Notes: a model not told the origin generated them from the sequence alone. A stretch of 64,000 nt of DNA from Catenaria anguillulae PL171 (GCA_002102555.1 MCFL01000042.1:148874-212873); one strand, 5' to 3'; counted from the first letter of the stretch, positions 47,344 through 56,613 are shown. Program-made: numbers and translations.

Positions 47344-49184
47344 TGGGCTCGGGGGATGTCAGCCGTTCGGTTGTCGGGCCCCCTCGTCTCCCCACCTGCG
47401 TCACCTGCTTCATGTTGCCGTGGTCGCAGTCGGTCTCTGCTTCGTGCAACGGCCCCACGTCCATCCGCACGGTGTGCTGGCGGGACCGGTGTCAATTCGC
47501 GGTCGTGTCTCGAACTATCACCTCCCTCATCCGCCGCTGATCCCGTTTTCTGGCGCTTCCGTCCACGCGGGTCCTCTTCAGACAAGTCCGAGTCAACCGA
47601 CTCTGACCGGCGTGTGGTCACCGACCTCGCAGCCTGTTTCGATCGCACATCCCTCGATCCAGCCGGCGGCTCAGCATCAATGTCCATCGCCGCCGCCTCG
47701 CCGTCGGACGCTCTACTGTGCTCCTTTTCCTGCAGCGTCTGCGCTGAGGCGAGGAACGTCACCGCCTTTGCCTTGGCCTCCTCCATTCTCCCGTCTGCCA
47801 TCGCTGACACCATCATTGCAAGCATCACCACCATCTCCCTTTGCTCCTTTTGCATGGCCGCCATCTGCGCGACCAGAATGCTTGTCTGCGTCTCCGACTC
47901 CTCCCTTGCTGCACGCAAGGCTGCCTTGAGTTCGGCGTTTTCCGCCTCAAGTGCGGTGAGTCGGTCGTCTCCACCCTCACGACCTCCAACTTGTCTGAAG
48001 ACTGGTCCCTCGGGCGTCGCTTGGGCTTGCCCACCCGTGGCTGCGGCATACGACTGGCCGGGCTGCACTCGGCTGTTGTTCCCTTGGTGGGCGCCACGTT
48101 GCGCCGCCTGTCCCTTCTTGGCATGCTCACTCGCGCGCCAGTCTTTGAGAGCCTTGCATTGCACCCGGGTGTGTTCCTGCGAGCCACATGCAAAGCAGAG
48201 TCGCGCAGTCCGCGGGTAGAGAAGCACGGGCACACCATTCACATTGACCTTGTTTCCGGCCTGCGTCATCTTCCGGAGCTCCACAGCGTTTGCTGCACGC
48301 CACACGACAAAAGAGAAATCACGCGCGCGGGCATTGTCGACGGCCACTACTTTGCCGCTCGGGCCCATGGTCGTAAGGACCGCCAGGTCGTCCTTGCCAC
48401 AAACCATCTTGATGCCAAGATCCTTATCCATGTATTGACTTTTGAAATCTTCGAGGGACTCGTAGAACGAGGTGTGCTGGCGCTTGAAAACGAGCGGAGA
48501 GGTGGACAACGTTGCCTGCATGTCAGCCTCTGTGAGGAAGGAGACCTTGGCAAACCTCCAACGGTACACCTCGGTGAAGCCGCAAATATCGTGCACAGCG
48601 GTGTGGGCCTTGAAAAGGTCGCGCAATTCCTTGGTGGATGCTCCACGGCTCACAGGGCCAGCCCAAGCGGTGAGGTGTTTGGCTTGGCCGTCCACCTCGA
48701 CCCAGGTGTGTTTTTCGATACGGCAGGATCCGATGCCGCGGACATTAAGAACGTTGGGTGGGGCGGCGCTGGTACTGAACACCACCTTGTAGATCGTTTC
48801 TTGTGGCGAGTTGGGCTTGGGGAATTTGTGGAGAGGGGAGAGCCCGATGAATGGGAGCTGCATCATCTGAAGCGCCAACCGGACGGCTTGCCCAATAGAC
48901 CCAACAGCCGGATCACCAGGAGGGATCGGAATAATGACCGCATATTCTTTGTACTCATCGCTGTCGGATCCGATATCGACATGCTGATCACCACGGCGCT
49001 GTGCAAGGGCCTCATTACGAATCTTCTTGTTGCGCCTACGGACAAGGGTGAAGCCGCCGTCGGCGGTGGCGTCGGGTTGCTGGTGATCGCGTTGCTGATC
49101 GGCGTCTGGCATCTCAATGTCGCTGGCGGTCGATCCAGGCGGCGGCGGGTCACCAGCGCTCGTGGTGGCGGCGTCGGTGGCCAT
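47340..49184 (-). CDS. LINE-1 ORF1 protein (copy b)
   Basis: 614 residues. The start is at ATG 49,184 (context cccaccATGG); the same open frame continues upstream, but only into antisense LINE-2 sequence beyond the element boundary. An acidic, disordered N-terminus is followed by a conserved domain (about 100-330) and a CCHC knuckle (CFACGSQEHTRVQC) near residue 335. A coiled coil (RLTALEAENAELKAALRAA) lies near 415-470 and the tail is Ser/Arg-rich. This is the likely RNA-binding particle protein. The stop reads CAATGATGG, overlapping two possible ORF2 start codons. The frame is intact, consistent with recent activity. Confidence 0.87.
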   Translation of the reverse strand: MATDAATTSAGDPPPPGSTASDIEMPDADQQRDHQQPDATADGGFTLVRRRNKKIRNEALAQRRGDQHVDIGSDSDEYKEYAVIIPIPPGDPAVGSIGQAVRLALQMMQLPFIGLSPLHKFPKPNSPQETIYKVVFSTSAAPPNVLNVRGIGSCRIEKHTWVEVDGQAKHLTAWAGPVSRGASTKELRDLFKAHTAVHDICGFTEVYRWRFAKVSFLTEADMQATLSTSPLVFKRQHTSFYESLEDFKSQYMDKDLGIKMVCGKDDLAVLTTMGPSGKVVAVDNARARDFSFVVWRAANAVELRKMTQAGNKVNVNGVPVLLYPRTARLCFACGSQEHTRVQCKALKDWRASEHAKKGQAAQRGAHQGNNSRVQPGQSYAAATGGQAQATPEGPVFRQVGGREGGDDRLTALEAENAELKAALRAAREESETQTSILVAQMAAMQKEQREMVVMLAMMVSAMADGRMEEAKAKAVTFLASAQTLQEKEHSRASDGEAAAMDIDAEPPAGSRDVRSKQAARSVTTRRSESVDSDLSEEDPRGRKRQKTGSAADEGGDSSRHDRELTPVPPAHRADGRGAVARSRDRLRPRQHEAGDAGGETRGPDNRTADIPRAQ

Positions 49185-49271
49185 GGTGGGCGGTAGAGAT
49201 CGATGTACGGATGTTGTTGAAGCAATTGCACAGGCTTTCAATTGTGTATTCATGGAAAAGTTGGGCCCATG

Positions 49272-49290
49272 GCTCTCCTTTTCCGACCTT
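49272..49290 (+). repeat. LINE-1b target duplication, right copy
   Basis: Exact repeat of 41,300-41,318, after which LINE-2 copy b continues in register (gtccttgctgcccgcc). Confidence 0.9.
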
Positions 49291-52200
49291 GTCCTTGCTG
49301 CCCGCCTCACCGACATTCTCACCGCGCTCAACGACGACCACCCGCGCAGTGTTGCCATCAAGGCATCGCTCTGCCTCCTCCAACACAACCTTGCCCTTCC
49401 CTTCTGTCCCCTGTCCCACCCGCTGCCTGTCACAGTTGCTCGCAGTCGCTGCTGGTTTGGCAACCTACTACCCCTGATGCATGCCCGCCGCCTCTCTGTC
49501 TCGGACTCGACGGGTTCGTTTTTCCTTCCCTTTGCGCCCGGTGTGCCCTCCTCCCCTACTACGCATGACCCTTGGGGCGGCGCCTCTGTTCCTCTTGTGT
49601 CGATTCTTCCCATAGACACATACTCGGCTGCCGTCAAGTACTTCCGCAACCACAAGCTCAAGTACATGCACGACCTGCTCGACAAGGTGGGCGTTCCTGC
49701 CGACTATGCCGAGTTTGGTCATGCCCGCGTGCACATGGCGATCAGTACCAAACTTGCCGTGCACACTGCCGGCGGCGTTGAGAAGGATGTGGCTGCGTTC
49801 CTCCTTGATGCTCTCTTTCGCTTACCCTCGTCTTTTTCGTCTCACTCGTTCCCTGCCCCATACACCCAGACCGATCACTCCCTTTGTCCTTCCTTTTTGC
49901 TTAAATCCCCAACCCTTGCCTCGCCCGATCTTTTCTCTCTCCCGCGCCTTCCCCATTTGACCTAGAGTCTCTCGACGTTGACGTCGTTCTTGCATTTTGT
50001 TCTCGTGTTTTTCTCCTCTCGCCGCCCACAGTCGACGCCTGTGACGTTGTCTCGTGCCCTTTTGACCTTGTGCCCGATTTTCTTTCCACCCTTGACCGCC
50101 CGCGCCCGCTCATTGCGTACACGGACGGCTCGCTTTTCGATCCTCCCAGCCCCCTCTTTTCAATTGATACCCCTCTTGACGAGTCTGCTCGTGCGTCTGG
50201 GTCGGCGGCCTACTTTCCCGAGCTCGGCTTTTCCTGCCGTGTCCGACTCCCTCCAGGCGCACATTCGTCCACGCGCGCTGAGGTGTGGGCCATCCTCCTT
50301 GCAATTGCATCGGTACCCATCTCGGCTCACGTGCACATTTTCACCGACTCGAAGGCAGCTGTCGCCCAGTTCCGCCGTCAGGTCTCGTCCCCCGCATTTC
50401 CGTCTCCCCCTCTTCCGCGCTGTCGTGTCCGGTCTCCGTTTTGCCAAGAATGGGCGGCCGTCCGCTTCGTCATTGCTCACCGCAGGCTCTCTGTCAGTGT
50501 CAGCTGGGTCAAGGGTCACTCTGACGACACAGCTGACCCGCACAGGGTCCACAATGACATGGCCGATGCGCTTGCAAAGTCGGCGGCGACTGATCTTTCT
50601 TCATCCTTCATTTCTCCGCACCTTCTTGCCTCATCCGACCTTCCCTTTTCGCTCGCTTTCGGCTCGTGCAAAAGCGGCACCGACATGCTCATTCGCTCCA
50701 CGGCCGAGCCTTTCGTTGTCGTCAATGGGCAGCGCCACCGTGTTCGCCACATTCAACCACGCGTCCCTGCCGCCCGTTTGCGTCCTGACTTGACCTCCCT
50801 TTCCCGTGTTCAATCCCAAGAACTACTTACTCCCACCCATTTTGTTCTCCCTCCTCCCCATCCAGGGTCCGATTCCTCACCAGACTTTCTCTCAACAAAC
50901 CCGCCTCACCCATCGCTCACGGCCCGTATCGTCAGCCACGACCCCCGCCGTTTCATTCTCTTCCACTCCCAAGTCCGCGCCCACTACCAGCTCCGCGATG
51001 CCGCTCCTCACATCGACTGGTCAGTTGTTCACCCCGCCGCGTCCGAATGCGCCTTGCACGACGGTCGCTGCGCGGGTGATCTCTACTCTTCCACTGCGTC
51101 CAACACTGTGCTCTCGCGGCGCATCAAGGTTCGCACCAACAGCCTCCCCACCCGACTCCTCAACTTTACCCGCCGGCCGGATAAGTATCACGAAGGTCCT
51201 TGGTGTCCGCGCTGCCCGCTGGCCGACGTAGCTTACTTTGACGACTCTGTGCACTGGCTCGAGTGCCCTGCAGGAGAGGAAGACCGCGCGGCGGCACAGG
51301 CCCTTGCGGTCGGTGCAGTCGCGTCGCTCTTGTCCACGTTCACGACCAAGCCGATCCGTCGCATGGCGCTTGCGCACCGGCTGGTTGGCCTCTGGTTCAA
51401 AGACACCTCCTCGCTCCGCCTCGCTGCTGGCTGCCTCGTCACGACCCAAGTGATCGACCTCCTCCGCCCAATCAGCACGCGCCTCAAGTCCCCTGTTGCG
51501 CACGTCGCCGGCCTCCTCCTCTCGCCCGTCTCTTACATTCTGTTTGAGCACGTGTGGGAGAGGCACACCAAGGCCATCTACTCCTTTTACCCCGATCCAA
51601 ACTCGCTCGAGAGCAAGGAAGCGTTGCGGCTTGCGTGGGAAGCACATGTTGCCATGCTCCCGCCCCAAGACCCGCCGCAGCTGGCGGCAACAGACGCGGT
51701 GGTGCCTCGCAAGCGGCACTCCAAGTACGACGGATACGTGCCAGTCTACCACCCCACGCCCACGTCCCGGTTCCGCCTGCCCCCAGACATGCCCATGGCC
51801 GACCCGCCCCCGTTTGTTGCCCCCGCCCCGCCTCTTCCACGACCGGCCCAGTTGCGAAAGCAACCCAAGCAGCTTCCCTACAAGATGGTTGCGGCGCTGC
51901 CGTCTTCGCTCCCAGCCCCTCTCAATCCTCCTCTGCCCCTTCCGTCCATCTTTTGCCTGGCGTGTTTGACGCCATACTCCCACCACCTCGACACCCATCA
52001 CCCGATTCCTCACCGCTGGCGCGGCGTTGCCATTTCCAAGTTCCTTTGCCCTGTTGGTCACCACGACCATACCCGTCTTGCTGCCGACGATGCCGCCTCA
52101 CGGTGGCTTCTGTCTGGTATTGCTCCTCCCTTTGCGTAGTCGTCAGCTGACACTGCGCTCAAGGCACGCGGCCGCGTGATTCCAAGGTCGCGTGCACTCT

Positions 52201-52395
52201 GGTGTATTGGGTTGGGGCCTTTCCTTGCAATGCCCAACAACATGCCTTCCGCGCAATTGGTCAGCACACCACTTTTGGCTCGATCTGAACCTCCGTATTG
52301 GCGTTGGGTGCATACAGTGTTTGGTCCTGATTTGTTGTTGTAATTTTTTCTCGCACGTGAGTCTGAATTCCTCAATTTCAATACAATACCGATAA

Positions 52396-52411
52396 GTTAA
52401 AGCCCCCTTGT
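52396..52411 (+). repeat. tRNA-Ala target-site copy
   Basis: Perfect gttaaagcccccttgt between LINE-2 copy b and SINE-2 copy b. Confidence 0.88.
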
Positions 52412-52868
52412 GGGGGCTGTCGTGGCCCAGTGGTCGAGGCGCCAGGTGTCCACTGCGAAGGTTTGGGTTCGAACCCCGCGGGCGGCACTTTAGGTATGCA
52501 TGCTGTTTCGTGCATAGTCCTCGGCCACAGTTTGAGTAAGGATTTCGGTTTGGTTTGCCTGCTCAAGCCACCCATCGGTCGATTGGGTCCAAGCCGTCCA
52601 GGGTGGATCCCGCCCAATCGAGTTGTCCAAGAATCGAACCCAAGCCGCCGGATCCGCGTGTTCCAAGGAGAAGGTGGTTGACATGTGTTGGACTGGTGCC
52701 AAGCCTATCAAGTTCAAGTAAGTCCAGCTGCCATTTCGTGTGTATGCGTTCAACTCTGGCTTGTGTGTGTGGATATTGTCCCTGGTCTGTATGTTGGGGG
52801 TTGGTCGAAATGACGCCAGCGGCTCCCCTCATGCTTGTGTTAAGTCACTACAATACATTACCTGAAAA
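52412..52868 (+). mobile_element. SINE-2 copy b (457 bp)
   Basis: Same length and structure as the copy at 40,360, with a few substitutions (gcgccaggtg, gtccagggtggatccc). The 3' end reads attacctgaaaa. The following target copy is decayed (gttaaagccccctcgg), unlike the perfect one before it. Confidence 0.9.
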
Positions 52869-52884
52869 GTTAAAGCCCCCTCGG
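52869..52884 (+). repeat. tRNA-Ala target-site copy (decayed)
   Basis: gttaaagccccctcgg, with its last three bases changed from the consensus, between SINE-2 copy b and LINE-2 copy c. Confidence 0.75.
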
Positions 52885-53000
52885 GTTGACGAAGGGACAG
52901 CCAATAGTGACAATATCGCTACGAAACCCTGCGCAATCGAATCAGCGCCTCAACTTACCTACCCTGTCAAAATATCAAGTCAAACGGACGATTTTTGGCC

Positions 53001-54983
53001 ATGACCGACCCGTCCGCCACCCAAACAATGGGTGATCCGCCTCGCCCCCCGCCTGATCAACAGGCCAACACCGCCGATTTTGTCACTGCCCCCGCCCGCT
53101 CCGCCGCCCCCCGCCCCACTCCCCTCCGCTTTGCCGCTCCGGCCGACGACAACGACAAGATGGACGAAGACGTCCCGACTCCGACCCGCCCTACCGCTAA
53201 CCAACGTTTCTTTGCTTCCTGCCTCCTGGCCAACATGCCTGGTACGTCCCGCACCGAAAAGCTGAACACCGCTCGCTTCCAGTACCATACTGGGGCTTTC
53301 GAAAAGTCCGCTCGTAACTTTAGCATCCCTCGGGTTTTTGCTGAGGGGGTACGTCAACCGGATCTCGAATCCATTGTGATCGAGTTTTACACTGGTGAGG
53401 GCCGTGACGACGCGGTCCAACATGCCCGCCCGCTTCATGGATCCGAGGGTGTCACCACCATCCTCGAAATGTACACCCCGCCTACTGCTGCCCCGATCAC
53501 CCAGGTCTCGGCTATTTACTTGTACGACGCCCCTGCTGGCATCGTTCCGGCTGCCATTGCTGCTCGCTTGGCGGAGAAGCTCCCGCCCACTGCTCGCGTC
53601 AAGGTGTTCGCACCAGACGTCTACGACCGCTTCTACGGGGTGTGGAGGGCCGAGATCGTCTCGCCTGACCACGCCGCAATCTCGTCTCGCTTGCTTTGCC
53701 TTGGCGGCATCACTGTCGCCGACCACCTGCTCCAGATCGCGGGCACGTTCCACGCCGCCCGCAACTGCCGCCGCACAGACCGCGACACCATGCTCCACCT
53801 GTACGGTATCCCTGCCGGTGCCACTGCCATTCTGATTGGCAAGGCGCTTCAGAATGCTGGTCTCTCTGCGTCCGCCTGGCGCATTGAGTTGAACAAGGAT
53901 GGCAAGAAATTGTCACGTGCGGTGGTCGTTGTTCCGTCTGCTGACGCTGCCGAGGCAGCCACGCATGTCAAGGTTAGGTACACTTGGCATGACCTCGATG
54001 TCGCGCTTGTGTGGGCTCCGGCCAGCACCCCTCTGTGTTTCGCCTGCCACAAGAGTGGCCATGCCGCCGCAACCTGCCCCCGCAGCCGCTCACTCCGTGC
54101 AGCTCAACAGTCCCGCAAGGCAATCCGCGATGCTCTCTCCTCTGCTCCCGCCCACACCTCAATCATTCCCATCCGCTCCCTTGCCCCCTCTCTTGTCCGC
54201 CCTGGCATGTCCTTCTGTGATGCTGCCTCCGCCTCTAACCCCGACTTCCCTGCCCTCGACTCTGCCCGTCCTGCTCCTGCCAAATCCTCACTTTCAGCGC
54301 CGCAAAACACCACTCCCACCTCGCAAGAAATCCTTCTCCTCCACCAAAAGATTGATGACATCAGCTCCGAGGTGACCACGCTCAAATCTCGCCCTGGCTC
54401 AGGCACCACGGCCACGGCCGCGCCTGCTCAGGCTGCTCTCACGCTCTCTGATGTCAAAGACCTTCTCACTGACACTCTGAAACCGGTTCTCCAGGACCTC
54501 GCGCGCTTCCAAAAGCAGCAGTTCAAGCTGATCGAGGCAGTGACTGCACTGCAAAACGAGCGGGCTCGGTTCAACCAGATGCTCGTTTCCGCGGCACAAG
54601 AAGAAACTGTCGCACTTGCCCCCAACACCCGCGGAGCGGTGAAGCGCGCAAAGCTCAACGACACGGAGGCGTCCTCCTCGTCCGCCACGTCAAGGGCTCC
54701 TCCGCTGTCCCAAAACCAACTGGCGGCAGTTGCACAGCTCACGGCATCCACGACCATGGAACACCAAGTTCGATTCTTGGAATTCATGCAGGCAAGCATC
54801 CAAACAAGCCTGCAAAAGACCATGCACTTCTTTGCCAGCAGCCTTGCCCAGCACATGGGCCGCGAGCTCCCAGTCCCTATCATCGAGCTGACGGCACCCG
54901 ACTTTGACCCTCATCTTGTGGTTGACGCAGCTAGCGGGCCTGCCAATCACGAAGTCCCCGTCCTCCCCAACTACCAACAATGA
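53001..54983 (+). CDS. LINE-2 ORF1 protein (copy c)
   Basis: 660 residues and fully open. It is nearly identical to the 31,349 copy over the first 410 residues or so, including the CCHC knuckle CFACHKSGHAAATC. The last 250 residues keep the same layout (disordered linker, helical coiled-coil-like segment, basic patch GAVKRAK) but are very different in sequence. The stop reads CAATGAGTA, overlapping the ORF2 ATG at 54,980. Confidence 0.85.
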   Translation: MTDPSATQTMGDPPRPPPDQQANTADFVTAPARSAAPRPTPLRFAAPADDNDKMDEDVPTPTRPTANQRFFASCLLANMPGTSRTEKLNTARFQYHTGAFEKSARNFSIPRVFAEGVRQPDLESIVIEFYTGEGRDDAVQHARPLHGSEGVTTILEMYTPPTAAPITQVSAIYLYDAPAGIVPAAIAARLAEKLPPTARVKVFAPDVYDRFYGVWRAEIVSPDHAAISSRLLCLGGITVADHLLQIAGTFHAARNCRRTDRDTMLHLYGIPAGATAILIGKALQNAGLSASAWRIELNKDGKKLSRAVVVVPSADAAEAATHVKVRYTWHDLDVALVWAPASTPLCFACHKSGHAAATCPRSRSLRAAQQSRKAIRDALSSAPAHTSIIPIRSLAPSLVRPGMSFCDAASASNPDFPALDSARPAPAKSSLSAPQNTTPTSQEILLLHQKIDDISSEVTTLKSRPGSGTTATAAPAQAALTLSDVKDLLTDTLKPVLQDLARFQKQQFKLIEAVTALQNERARFNQMLVSAAQEETVALAPNTRGAVKRAKLNDTEASSSSATSRAPPLSQNQLAAVAQLTASTTMEHQVRFLEFMQASIQTSLQKTMHFFASSLAQHMGRELPVPIIELTAPDFDPHLVVDAASGPANHEVPVLPNYQQ

Positions 54984-56551
54984 GTAACGACCGACAACCA
55001 CCACCACCCATACCCCCGATACCCAATCCTTCACCTTCCTTCCGCATCAATCTCGCCGTCGCCAACTGCAGGGGTGTACAGAGTGCTGCTGCAAGCGGCA
55101 AACTGTTCTCGCTCCTGGATTGGATGCGCGGCGGGCTCGATGTGGACATTTCCTTCCTCAACGAAACCAAAGCCTCCCAAACCTCACTCAAGCGTGCTAC
55201 CCAGTACACTGACCTACCTTTTACCTTCTTCTCTACTGTTGATACCCTACACCCAATGGGCAGCGGCGCCGCCATCACGGTCCGTAACTCTTTGTGTTGT
55301 TTTCTAGATCCTCCTCAATTCCTTGTAGGCTACGCCGTCCACCTTCCTTTTCGCCTCGCGACTGGCAGCCGATTGCACCTTGTATCCATTTACCTCTCGC
55401 CCGATAGCGGCCGACATGTTCCCAAGTCCTACCTCCCGACTCACCTCCAATCTCGCCTCCCTGCTTCGGTTCCGCTGACCAAGGCATTGTCCATCTTCAT
55501 CTTGGACGTGTGTACTCGCGCTCGGGATGCAGGCGACCATGTCATGGTTGGCGGCGACTGGAATTGCAGTGACGGATCACCCCGTGCAGCCCTTGTCCAG
55601 AAACTCAAGACTCGTCACCACCTTGTTGATGTTGCTGAGGCATTTGGCGACATGCAACCTACCCACGACCGCAACCGACTTGACCGGATTCTGATTGATG
55701 AAGGTCTTGCTCACTACTTCAATGGGTACGCTGTCACGTGGCCCGCCGACGTGCCCGACAACCCGCTCATAGGTCTCGACCATGCCATCATCTCGGCACG
55801 CACGAGTTTGGGTACCCTTCTCGACCGCAAGCTGATTCGCAAGATGGAGTCGTGTGCAAAGGCGGCGCAGTGGCAGGTCCTGGATTTGCCCGAGTGCACG
55901 CCGAGGATGTGGGAAGCGTATCAGGGCGAGTGTGCGCGGGCAGTGACCGAGGCAGACGTGCTCGACATTATTGCGCGAGGTACGCCAGAGTCGCTGGACG
56001 CAGCCCAGGTTGCTTGGCACAAGGTGTTGATTGACTCGGCCAAGGCCAAGCTCAAGCACCGCAAGGCTGGCGGCAAGACCCCGTTCACGGAGCCACGCCA
56101 CAACGCACCCAAGTCGCCTGAGGGTTACCATATCCTCAAGCTCGACCAATGGCGAAAGCAAGGGTACAAGCTGCCTGGTCCGCAAGGTACGTTTTCCCGT
56201 CTCGCTGAGCTTGGCATTGACCCGCCCGGCCCGACCAAATCAGCGTGCGCAAAGTACTATGTGCATGCTCGGCAAGCCCTGTCCACCATCATTCTGGTCC
56301 GCGACCAAGCACAGCTCTCGGAAAGGATCGCCGCGGCCGTCAAAAGCCGTTTCGAGGCTGCTCCGCATGCAATTGCCGATCTCGTTCGCCGGGTCTTTGA
56401 CCGCACCCGACCCGTGTCGGCCGTTGACTCGGTCCGGGATGGCGACCGCCTGTCGTTCGACCCGGACGACATCATCACCCAGATTGCCGTGCTCATGTCT
56501 GTCAGCTTCAAGGGTGAAGTGTTTGATCCCGAGGGGTTTGATGCCTACTGG
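54980..56551 (+). CDS. LINE-2 ORF2, endonuclease part (copy c), 3'-truncated
   Basis: 524 residues, open with no frameshift. It contains the whole APE-type endonuclease (NCRGVQ, NETKAS, GDWNCSDG, NRLDRILIDEG, LDHAIISART) and the linker toward the reverse transcriptase. It ends artificially at a TAG supplied by the joined tRNA sequence. It is almost identical to copy a over this span and lacks copy a's indel near 33,616. Confidence 0.85.
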
Positions 56552-56605
56552 TAGAGTGCTCGCTTTGCATGCGAGAAGCCGCGGGTTCGAACCCCGCAAG
56601 CTCCA
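56549..56605 (+). tRNA. tRNA-Ala(UGC), 3' part, split by rearrangement
   Basis: From the D-loop on: TGGTAGAGT, anticodon stem CTCGC/GCGAG with loop TTTGCAT (anticodon TGC), variable loop, T-stem GCGGG/CCCGC with loop TTCGAAC, acceptor strand AAGCTCC and discriminator A. A Pol III terminator of eight Ts follows. The first 18 or so bases are missing here and lie at 31,018-31,035 on the other strand. Together they would make a standard tRNA-Ala with the G3:U70 pair. As it stands the A box is lost. Confidence 0.93.
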
Positions 56606-56613
56606 TTTTTTTT
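56606..56613 (+). terminator. Pol III terminator of the tRNA-Ala gene
   Basis: Eight Ts directly after the discriminator base. A separate run of 28 Ts follows at 56,622-56,649; its origin is unclear. Confidence 0.8.

Larger units (their letters stand above)
41319..49271 (-). mobile_element. LINE-1 copy b, full length, inside LINE-2
   Basis: A 7.95-kb minus-strand LINE flanked by a perfect 17-19 bp target duplication (41,300-41,318 and 49,272-49,290). It has a poly(A) tail (T run 41,319-41,337 on the plus strand), an 87-base 5' leader (49,185-49,271), ORF1, ORF2 and a 3' UTR of about 355 bp with a GA tract. ORF1 is intact and ORF2 has one single-base indel in a G run, so this is a very young insertion. 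Confidence 0.95.
40833..52395 (+). mobile_element. LINE-2 copy b, 5'-truncated, split by a LINE-1
   Basis: Plus-strand LINE-2 beginning inside the reverse transcriptase, just after the catalytic block (reads DRILRRVEQFNDM). It runs 40,833-41,318, is interrupted by LINE-1b (41,319-49,271) and resumes to the 3' UTR end at 52,395, followed by a perfect target copy at 52,396-52,411. The ORF2 part encodes the end of reverse transcriptase, RNase H (near 50,110-50,600) and the terminal zinc motif, stopping at 52,137-52,139. One frameshift lies near 49,960. The 3' UTR is a single 273-bp unit. Confidence 0.9.
52885..56551 (+). mobile_element. LINE-2 copy c, 5' part
   Basis: Starts with about 17 bases of filler, then the common LINE-2 leader (caatagtgacaatatcg near 52,902), a complete ORF1 (53,001-54,983) and the ORF2 N-terminus (54,980 onward). 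It stops abruptly at ctactgg (56,551), within the segment between endonuclease and reverse transcriptase, and continues directly as the D-arm of tRNA-Ala. The missing 3' part corresponds to the minus-strand LINE-2 that begins at 31,017. Confidence 0.9.

Noticed and set aside
49185-49685. N-terminal extension of the LINE-1 ORF1 frame upstream of 49,184
   Set aside because: It lies beyond the element's 5' boundary and target duplication and is antisense to LINE-2.
25815-52884. The junction 16-mer as a telomere-like repeat or as the LINE 3' tail
   Set aside because: It matches the tRNA-Ala 5' end exactly. It also occurs at 31,025 as part of the tRNA fragment, next to the 5' end of a minus-strand LINE rather than after any element 3' end, so a target site explains it better.
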